DNA of 5,581 nucleotides, taken from Burkholderiales bacterium (GTDB lineage Bacteria > Pseudomonadota > Gammaproteobacteria > Burkholderiales > Burkholderiaceae). The notes beneath the pieces are model-generated. The model was not told the DNA's origin. It did not search any database and was given only the letters and a program-made list of their open reading frames with translations. Both the position numbers and the translations under genes were made by a program. The stretch covers positions 1-5,581 of the forward strand of contig CANFNO010000226.1 of NCBI GenBank assembly GCA_947447845.1, written 5' to 3'. Below, piece by piece: positions 1 to 4,909 of this stretch; within the stretch, counting starts at the first letter, position 1; each line of letters begins with the position of its first letter.

Positions 1-1029
1 CAACTGAGGACACAGTGCGTGCTTGTCGGCCAACAGACGCAGAGCATCGGTAGCTTGCCGTTTGGAGCGGTAGCTGCCATACAACTGCCCCCATTGTTCG
101 GGAACAATGTCGTCGAATTTGACCAACTTCAGCAGTGGATTGGCACCAGAGTCTTCATCTAAATGCCATGCACTTAAAGCCTTTTCGCGGCGCAACTGGC
201 GGTTGTAAACCGGTTGCTTTTCTTTGACCAGTCGCGACTCAAGCAGCAGAGCTCCTAATTCTCCAGCCGTCTCGATCCATTCCACGCGCCTGATTTCGGT
301 CAGGATTCGCATTTCTCGAGCGACTTTGGCAGCAGACTGAAAGTGCGACATCACCCGTGTGCGCATATTCACGCTTTTGCCAATGTAGAGGGGCAGGGCG
401 CCTTCGCCATAAAACAGATAGACGCCGGGCGTGTCGGGTATGTCCGAAATGGCGGTTTCTAACTGAGGCGGTAGGCTGGCACTGCCCTGCAGAAGCTCCA
501 GAGCCATGCGTTGCACCAAAGGTTGGCCCAGTTCCTGGGTGGCAACTTTCAGCCATTGCAGCACTACATCCACATCACCCATGGCGCGGTGACGGGCCAT
601 TGTGTGCAGCCCATGCCTTTGCAAAATGGCATCCAGACCGTGGCCCTTGTGCTGTGGGTAGAGTTTGCGGGACAGACGCACGGTGCAAAGTGTTTTGACC
701 TTGAATGCGATGTCCAGCCGAGCCAACTCATTCTGCACAAAACCGTGGTCAAAGCGCACGTTGTGCGCCACAAAAACTGCCCCATCCAAAATCTCCAGCA
801 GATCTTTTGCGACATCTTCAAAGCTTGGCGCTTGCGCCACCATGGTGTCGTTGATGCCGGTTAGCGCCTGGATAAAGGGTGGAATACGCACGCCTGGATT
901 CACCAAACTGCTCCAGCGGGCGGTCTCGATCCCATTTTCCACCCGCACAGCCGCAATTTCGGTAATTCTGTCGTGTACGGCATTGCCACCGGTGGTTTCC
1001 AGATCCAGCACCACGTAGCAGGGCAACAT
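1..1029 (-). CDS. DnaQ-like 3'-5' exonuclease fused to a GIY-YIG (UvrC/Cho-type) nuclease, 3' end cut by window
   Basis: I translated this gene by hand; 343 codons are present and the reading frame is still open at the left edge. Residues 5-165 form a DEDDh exonuclease domain. The DLETTG motif gives D9 and E11, HNVRFD gives D94, and HRAMGD gives H147 and D152, so all five catalytic residues are present. Residues about 197-280 form a GIY-YIG domain: GVYLF at 202-206, YIGKS at 215-219, the likely catalytic R223, and metal-binding E264 in the ALLLES motif. The segment LYGSYRSKRQA and what follows resembles the part of UvrC/Cho after the nuclease domain. The missing C-terminus probably holds the rest of that region. 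The ATG lies 5 bases after the NUDIX stop without a clear Shine-Dalgarno, suggesting translational coupling. The likely role is DNA repair or processing of damaged strands. It is not the replicative epsilon subunit, because the GIY-YIG half would be out of place. The domain calls are firm; the cellular role is inference. Confidence 0.93.
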   Translation of the reverse strand, partial: MLPCYVVLDLETTGGNAVHDRITEIAAVRVENGIETARWSSLVNPGVRIPPFIQALTGINDTMVAQAPSFEDVAKDLLEILDGAVFVAHNVRFDHGFVQNELARLDIAFKVKTLCTVRLSRKLYPQHKGHGLDAILQRHGLHTMARHRAMGDVDVVLQWLKVATQELGQPLVQRMALELLQGSASLPPQLETAISDIPDTPGVYLFYGEGALPLYIGKSVNMRTRVMSHFQSAAKVAREMRILTEIRRVEWIETAGELGALLLESRLVKEKQPVYNRQLRREKALSAWHLDEDSGANPLLKLVKFDDIVPEQWGQLYGSYRSKRQATDALRLLADKHALCPQL

Positions 1030-1034
1030 GGCGC

Positions 1035-1577
1035 TCAAACGTCGATATGGTGCATGGTGAAAACGCCCTTGCTTCGGTCGGCAAAGAAGCACTCCAGCGT
1101 CTCGCGCGTGGTGCGAAAGGCAATTTCGTCCCAGGGAATTTCACTCTCCAGAAACAACCGGGCTTCAATCGTTTCGTGGCCTGGCGCAAACTGGTCGCTG
1201 GTCAATTGCGCGCGATAAAACAAATGCACTTGGCCCACGCGCGACACGTTGACCAATGTAAATAGCTCTTGCATTTCAAATTCGGCACCGGCCTCTTCCA
1301 CGGTCTCACGGGCTGCGCCCTCGGTGGTGGTTTCGTGAAGTTCCATGAAACCCGCAGGCAAGGTCCACAAGCCCCAGCGTGGTTCGATATTGCGCTTGCA
1401 TAGCAGCACCCTGTCACCCCAGTAGGGAACCGTGCCCACCACGGTTAGCGGGTTTTCGTAATGGATCGTGTCACAGGCAGGGCAAACGGCGCGCTCTTTC
1501 GTATCACCATCGTCAGGGACACGGTACACCACAGCGGCGCCGCATTGCCTGCAGTGTTTGATGGGGGGTCTTTGCAT
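1035..1577 (-). CDS. NUDIX hydrolase with N-terminal zinc ribbon
   Basis: This is a 180-residue protein. An N-terminal zinc ribbon is formed by CRQC (C9, C12) and CPAC (C32, C35). A complete Nudix box follows at 76-98: G76, five residues, E82, seven residues, R90-E91, then E94-E95, G97 and A98, with the preceding WGLWTLPAG typical of the fold. Family members hydrolyse nucleoside diphosphates linked to another group (ADP-ribose, NADH, FAD and similar) using Mg2+. The zinc ribbon recalls NADH pyrophosphatase NudC, but the NudC signature SQPWPFP after the Nudix box is absent. An ADP-ribose-pyrophosphatase-like or unknown nucleotide substrate is therefore more likely than NADH. The ATG at 1577 has only a weak upstream AGG about 11 bases away. 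The gene lies 30 bases after the ABM-type gene and 5 bases before the exonuclease gene, consistent with one transcript. The family call is firm; the substrate is unknown. Confidence 0.95.
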   Translation of the reverse strand: MQRPPIKHCRQCGAAVVYRVPDDGDTKERAVCPACDTIHYENPLTVVGTVPYWGDRVLLCKRNIEPRWGLWTLPAGFMELHETTTEGAARETVEEAGAEFEMQELFTLVNVSRVGQVHLFYRAQLTSDQFAPGHETIEARLFLESEIPWDEIAFRTTRETLECFFADRSKGVFTMHHIDV

Positions 1578-1607
1578 AATGAAATTGCCTGCTGCGTGTG
1601 GGCTTGC

Positions 1608-1910
1608 TTAGTCTGACTTTGTTAGCAGCACAAAATGCTCTACCACGGGTGGCGCGGCAAAAAAAGGCCCTACGATTGAGCGCCACTGGGTGAATGCCTC
1701 GGATTGACGAAAGTCCACGGTGTGGTTTTCCAGCGTGTCCCAAAAAATCTGCAGAACATAGCGCTCAGGGTTTTCAATTCCCTGGTTGACTTTGAAGCCT
1801 TGAAAGCCTTTGCTGTGTGAAATGACATCGCGCAATCCTCGTACGATGGCCTCGTCGAATGCAGCGTTTTGACCGGGATGTATACGAATGTCTGCCAATT
1901 CGAGAATCAT
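1608..1910 (-). CDS. Antibiotic biosynthesis monooxygenase (ABM) family protein, putative
   Basis: This 100-residue protein has the size and pattern of the ABM dimeric alpha-beta barrel family (YgiN/LsrG-like). A first strand LELADIRIHPG is followed by a helix with AAFDEAIVRGLRDVI, the GFQGFKVNQG turn, a strand YVLQIFWDTLENH, a helix with SEAFTQWR, and a last strand VVEHFVLL. Family members act as small cofactor-free monooxygenases or heme- or quinol-handling proteins, and many have no known substrate. W57 and H63 sit where family members often carry aromatic and His residues. The ATG at 1910 is chosen because GGAG lies 5 bases before it. The same frame stays open to 2195, but that extension would run antisense through pgeF and has no family resemblance. 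It is probably the first gene of a leftward operon with the NUDIX and exonuclease genes, and it diverges from pgeF. The function cannot be named more precisely. Confidence 0.82.
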   Translation of the reverse strand: MILELADIRIHPGQNAAFDEAIVRGLRDVISHSKGFQGFKVNQGIENPERYVLQIFWDTLENHTVDFRQSEAFTQWRSIVGPFFAAPPVVEHFVLLTKSD

Positions 1911-1915
1911 GAAAG

Positions 1916-1920
1916 CTCCG
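1916..1920 (-). promoter_or_regulatory. Ribosome binding site of the ABM-family gene
   Basis: Read on the minus strand this is CGGAG, with a 5-base spacer to the ATG at 1910. It decides the start: the frame is open much further upstream, but only this ATG has a Shine-Dalgarno and begins at the family's normal N-terminus. Confidence 0.7.
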
Positions 1921-1933
1921 AGAAATTGATATG

Positions 1934-1946
1934 AATCTGGCAGATT
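1934..1946. repeat. Perfect 13-base inverted repeat in the ABM gene-pgeF divergent gap
   Basis: The sequence AATCTG-G-CAGATT is a perfect palindrome with 6-base arms and a single central base. It fills the last 13 bases before the first possible pgeF ATG at 1947 and sits within the 36 bases separating two divergent start codons. It could be an operator for a dimeric regulator, or could form a weak hairpin at the pgeF start. The repeat is seen directly; the role is inference. Confidence 0.55.
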
Positions 1947-2750
1947 ATGCTTTGGCCTATGCAAGCTGATAATTTCGACTGGATAGTTCCCAACTGGCCC
2001 GCTCCTGCGTCGGTGCGCGCGTGCTGTAGTACGCGCCTTGGAGGCACGTCCTTGGGGCGGTATGCCAGTTTGAACCTTGGCCTGCATGTGGGAGACGACC
2101 CTGTGCGCGTAGGCGCCAACCGGGCCTTGTTGCAAGCCCATACAGGTGTGCGCGCTGTGTTCATGGACCAAGTGCACGGGACGGACGTGCTGCAACTAGA
2201 TCCGGCGGTGTATGACGGTGTGACTGCAGACGGCGCATTTACCACCAGGAATGATCTTGCCTGCACCGTGATGGTGGCTGATTGCTTGCCAGTCTTGGTG
2301 TGTGACATGCAAGGCCGACAAGTGGCTGCGGCACACGCAGGTTGGCGAGGTCTTCTAGGCGCGCAAGGAATAGGCGTTCTGGAAAAAGCAGTAGCCGCTT
2401 TTGATCCCATCTGTCAAAGCACCGATTTGGTAGATCGAAGCACTTTGTTGGCATGGCTCGGCCCTTGTATAGGTCCCAATGCTTTTGAAGTGGGCGATGA
2501 AGTGCGGGATGCTTTTGTGGCTGGCGCACCTTCTGCTGCAGCCTGTTTCAGGCCCGGTGCGGTTGGCAAATGGTGGGCCGACTTGCCCAAGTTGGCGTTG
2601 CAAAGATTGGCTGCGCTGGGAATAGCACGAACGTTCGGAAATGACGGAAGTGACAACTGGTGCACGGTGACCAATGCTTCAAGGTTCTTTTCGCATCGGC
2701 GCGATGGCATCAGCGGGCGGATGGCCGCTTGTATCTGGCGCGTCGCCTGA
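1947..2750 (+). CDS. pgeF: PgeF/YfiH family protein (polyphenol oxidase family, peptidoglycan editing factor)
   Basis: This 267-residue protein carries the DUF152/YfiH signatures in order: TRLGGTS (29-35), QVHG with H77, ADGAFT (94-99), ADCLPVL with C113, AHAGWRG with H130, GPCIG (172-176), FEVG (180-183) and the C-terminal FFSHRRDG...GRMAA. H77, C113 and H130 match the metal-binding His-Cys-His site of the family. In E. coli, PgeF limits misincorporation of L-Ser for L-Ala in the peptidoglycan stem peptide; other members are annotated as laccases or nucleoside-processing enzymes. It is cytoplasmic, with no signal peptide. A stop at 1932 bounds the start. ATG 1947 and ATG 1959 (residue 5) are both possible; neither has a good Shine-Dalgarno, and 1959 fits the family N-terminus about equally well. 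The 3' end overlaps the convergent membrane-protein gene by 72 bases. Placement near phaC is, as far as I recall, common in Burkholderiales. Confidence 0.93.
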   Translation: MLWPMQADNFDWIVPNWPAPASVRACCSTRLGGTSLGRYASLNLGLHVGDDPVRVGANRALLQAHTGVRAVFMDQVHGTDVLQLDPAVYDGVTADGAFTTRNDLACTVMVADCLPVLVCDMQGRQVAAAHAGWRGLLGAQGIGVLEKAVAAFDPICQSTDLVDRSTLLAWLGPCIGPNAFEVGDEVRDAFVAGAPSAAACFRPGAVGKWWADLPKLALQRLAALGIARTFGNDGSDNWCTVTNASRFFSHRRDGISGRMAACIWRVA

Positions 2751-2990
2751 ATTCTGGGGGGTGAGAGCAGTCTGCTGCGCTTCATAGGCCAAGCGCTCCT
2801 CTGTTTCACGGGCCCGCAACTGGCGTTTGCGCCCGGGCGTACCCATGATGTAGAGCACCAAGCCGACCGGCAATAGCCCATATATCAAAAACGTCATGAT
2901 CGCACCCAGCACCGTACCGTTGCTGTTGGTGGCCTCTGCCACGCTCATCATCAGCGCCACGTAAATCCAGGCTATCGGAACAATGTACAT
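2679..2990 (-). CDS. Small two-helix inner-membrane protein, function unknown
   Basis: I do not recognise a named family. The 103-residue protein has a first hydrophobic segment at about 3-18 (IVPIAWIYVALMMSV) and a second at about 27-49 (VLGAIMTFLIYGLLPVGLVLYIMG). A basic stretch GRKRQLRARE follows, then an Ala/Pro-rich, probably disordered tail. The positive residues after helix 2 predict a cytoplasmic C-terminus. It is judged real because of the coherent membrane topology, its position filling the pgeF-phaC gap, and its resemblance to small hypothetical proteins I recall near phaC in related Comamonadaceae (memory, not a search). There is no Shine-Dalgarno before the ATG at 2990, and no upstream in-frame ATG or GTG within at least 30 bases. 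The last 23 codons lie antisense to the 3' end of pgeF. It diverges from phaC, so the 90-base gap may serve both. No function can be assigned. Confidence 0.72.
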   Translation of the reverse strand: MYIVPIAWIYVALMMSVAEATNSNGTVLGAIMTFLIYGLLPVGLVLYIMGTPGRKRQLRARETEERLAYEAQQTALTPQNSGDAPDTSGHPPADAIAPMRKEP

Positions 2991-3080
2991 AGGAGTTTCA
3001 AATATTTTTTTGTAAGGAAAAAGGGGCCTTCAAGCTGAGATACTAGCGGTCTAACTAAGAGCAAATTCAAAGGTGACTAA
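2991..3080. promoter_or_regulatory. Divergent intergenic region between the small membrane protein gene and phaC
   Basis: These 90 bases separate two divergent start codons and must carry the phaC promoter unless it lies inside the upstream gene. An AT-rich tract occupies about 3000-3020, with seven T in a row. On the minus strand TTGAAG (3029-3034) lies 18 bases from AAAAAT, a weak sigma-70-like pair pointing toward the membrane-protein gene. On the plus strand I see only weak hexamers (for example GATACT at 3039-3044) without a properly spaced -35. No CTGC/GCAG pairs of the PhaR-binding type were seen. Confidence 0.4.
3070..3076 (+). promoter_or_regulatory. Ribosome binding site deciding the GTG start of phaC
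   Basis: AAGGTGA is a good Shine-Dalgarno with a 4-base spacer (CTAA) to GTG at 3081. The first in-frame ATG downstream is residue 20 and has no comparable site, so the GTG is preferred. Confidence 0.75.
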
Positions 3081-4814
3081 GTGACGCAAAATTCCCCTGA
3101 TTTCTGGAACCAGGCGGCCAAAGAGTTTCAGCAGTCGATGACTGAAGGCTGGTCCAAGGCGATTGAATCGTTCAAGACTATGGATCTCAGCGCCGCCGGT
3201 GCAGGGCTTCCTAGCATGCCAGGTCTATCTTCCAACACCCCGGAAATTCATTTCTCGCCTGAGAAACTTAAAGAACTTCAGCAGGAGTATTCCAAAGAAG
3301 CGATGGGCTTGTTTGCCGAAGGCTTTAAAGCACCCAAGATCGTCGGCGATCGCCGCTTTGCTGATGCTTCCTGGAGCGAAAATCCAATGGCAGCCTACGC
3401 AGCGGCAGTCTACATGCTGAACTCGCGCACGCTGATGGGCTTGGCCGAAGCCGTTGACGCTGATGAAAAGACCCGTAACCGCATTCGCTTTGCCGTCGAA
3501 CAGTGGGTGGCAGCAGCTGCGCCGAGTAACTTTTTGGCATTCAATGCCGAGGCACAGAAAAAGGCCATCGAAACCAAGGGCGAGAGTATTGCGAAAGGTG
3601 TGAAAAACCTGGTGCATGACATCAAGCAAGGCCATGTTTCCATGACCGACGAAAGCCTGTTTGAAGTGGGCAAGAACGTGGCCACCACCGAAGGCGCCGT
3701 GGTTTTTGAGAGCGAATTGTTCCAGCTGATTGAGTACAAGCCGCTGACAGCGAAGGTCTATGAAAAGCCTTTCCTGCTGGTGCCACCTTGCATCAACAAG
3801 TTCTACATCCTGGATCTACAGCCTGAAAACTCTGTGATCCGCTATGCCGTCGCTGAAGGTCACCGTACTTTTGTCGTGAGCTGGCGCAACCCGGATGCAT
3901 CCCTGGGCCACAAAACTTGGGACAACTACATCGAGGACGCGGTCATCAAGGCCATCACTGTGACGCAAGAAATTACCGGGGCAGAGACCATCAACGCACT
4001 GGGCTTCTGCGTTGGCGGAACCATGCTCAGCACAGCACTGGCAGTGCTCGCTGCGCGCGGCGAAAAGCCGGTGTCAAGCGCCACACTGCTGACTACGCTG
4101 CTGGACTTTACCGACACGGGCATTCTGGACGTCTTTATTGACGAGTCGTTTGTTAAATACCGTGAAGCGGAATTGGGCAAGGGCGGCTTGATGAAGGGTG
4201 GTGACCTTGCCAGCACCTTCAGCTTTTTGCGCCCCAACGATCTGGTGTGGAACTACGTGGTGGGCAACTATCTCAAGGGCGAGACACCGCCGCCCTTTGA
4301 CCTGCTGTATTGGAACTCTGACAGCACCAACCTGCCTGGTCCGTTTTACGCCTGGTACTTACGCAACACCTATCTGGAAAACAACCTGATCAAGCCAGGC
4401 AAGGTCACCGTGTGTGGCGAAAAGATCGACATGAACAAGGTCGACATCCCGTTTTACATTTACGGTTCCCGTGAAGACCATATCGTGCCAATTGGCGGTT
4501 CATACGCGTCAACTCAGGTGTTGCCTGGTAAGAAGCGGTTTGTGATGGGAGCTTCCGGCCACATTGCCGGTGTGATCAACCCTCCGGCAAAAAAGAAGCG
4601 AAGCCACTGGATTCGCGCAGACGGCAAGTTGCCTAAAACAGCGGACGCCTGGATCGAAGGCGCCCAAGAGCATGCAGGCAGCTGGTGGACCGACTGGTCG
4701 ACCTGGCTCAAAGGACATGCTGGAAAACAGATTGCCGCACCTAAGACCTACGGCAAGGGCAAATACAAGGCTTTGATGCCCGCGCCAGGCAGTTACGTAA
4801 AGGCTAAGGCCTGA
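3081..4814 (+). CDS. phaC: Class I poly(3-hydroxyalkanoate) synthase PhaC, GTG start
   Basis: PhaC polymerises (R)-3-hydroxyacyl-CoA, mainly 3-hydroxybutyryl-CoA, onto a growing chain at the surface of PHA granules and releases CoA. The protein is 577 residues, a normal length for class I (Cupriavidus PhaC is 589). The N-terminal domain (about 1-195) includes the conserved FxxWNQAAKEFQ-type start and DRRFADASW (90-98). The alpha/beta-hydrolase core holds the lipase-like box GFCVGG (308-313) with nucleophile C310. D466 lies in SREDHIVP and H494 in ASGHIAGVINPP. The D-to-H distance of 28 equals that of Cupriavidus D480/H508. NPPAKKKRSHW and the Trp-rich GSWWTDW end are also typical. The start is GTG with a strong Shine-Dalgarno. 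phaB follows after 95 bases and no phaA intervenes. All catalytic residues are present, so it should be active. Confidence 0.98.
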   Translation: MTQNSPDFWNQAAKEFQQSMTEGWSKAIESFKTMDLSAAGAGLPSMPGLSSNTPEIHFSPEKLKELQQEYSKEAMGLFAEGFKAPKIVGDRRFADASWSENPMAAYAAAVYMLNSRTLMGLAEAVDADEKTRNRIRFAVEQWVAAAAPSNFLAFNAEAQKKAIETKGESIAKGVKNLVHDIKQGHVSMTDESLFEVGKNVATTEGAVVFESELFQLIEYKPLTAKVYEKPFLLVPPCINKFYILDLQPENSVIRYAVAEGHRTFVVSWRNPDASLGHKTWDNYIEDAVIKAITVTQEITGAETINALGFCVGGTMLSTALAVLAARGEKPVSSATLLTTLLDFTDTGILDVFIDESFVKYREAELGKGGLMKGGDLASTFSFLRPNDLVWNYVVGNYLKGETPPPFDLLYWNSDSTNLPGPFYAWYLRNTYLENNLIKPGKVTVCGEKIDMNKVDIPFYIYGSREDHIVPIGGSYASTQVLPGKKRFVMGASGHIAGVINPPAKKKRSHWIRADGKLPKTADAWIEGAQEHAGSWWTDWSTWLKGHAGKQIAAPKTYGKGKYKALMPAPGSYVKAKA

Positions 4815-4825
4815 TCTTGGTTTCA

Positions 4826-4862
4826 CGCGATGGAAGCCCCGGGTCTGGGTCCGGGCATCGCG
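4826..4862 (+). other. GC-rich stem-loop between phaC and phaB
   Basis: CGCGATG (4826-4832) pairs perfectly with CATCGCG (4856-4862). Inside this, CCC-GG (4837-4842, with C4840 bulged) pairs with CCGGG (4851-4855), leaving an 8-base loop and an unpaired GAAG at 4833-4836. No T-run follows, so it is not a standard intrinsic terminator. It starts 11 bases after the phaC stop and ends 47 bases before phaB. It could be an RNA stability element, a partial attenuator or a processing site. The pairing is seen in the sequence; the function is inferred. Confidence 0.5.
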
Positions 4863-4897
4863 ATTCGGTTTGTTAGTGTTAGTCAGTCCATATCAAA

Positions 4898-4903
4898 AAG
4901 GAG
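4898..4903 (+). promoter_or_regulatory. Strong ribosome binding site of phaB
   Basis: AAGGAG with a 6-base spacer to the ATG at 4910 is close to ideal. It suggests phaB is translated strongly and independently of phaC, even if both lie on one transcript. Confidence 0.85.
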
Positions 4904-4909
4904 ATAGAA

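Noticed and set aside
239..698. Open frames on both strands within the exonuclease/GIY-YIG gene
   Set aside because: The partial exonuclease frame covers this stretch with intact catalytic motifs; the others are out-of-frame shadows.
1793..1812. Near-direct repeat TTGAAGCCT/TGAAAGCCT
   Set aside because: It lies inside the ABM gene and simply encodes the GFQGF motif; it does not recur in the window.
1911..2195. Upstream extension of the ABM-family frame to a 195-residue protein
   Set aside because: The extension runs antisense through the conserved pgeF N-terminus and shows no family features; ATG 1910 has a Shine-Dalgarno and gives the normal family length.
2414..2881. 155-codon minus-strand frame across the pgeF 3' end
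   Set aside because: It conflicts with both pgeF and the better-supported membrane-protein gene, and its translation is a low-complexity shadow.
2991..3011. T-run after possible pairing bases as a terminator for rightward transcripts
   Set aside because: The only upstream pairing I can find is CTAT/ATAG, four bases with a large loop; that is too weak for an intrinsic terminator.
3225..3739. Open minus-strand frames opposite phaC
   Set aside because: They are antisense shadows of a certain gene; their Cys/Arg/Ser-rich translations have no domain pattern and no ribosome binding sites.
4826..4909. phaC intrinsic terminator
   Set aside because: The stem-loop is strong but is followed by mixed sequence rather than a T-run, so I describe it only as a stem-loop.
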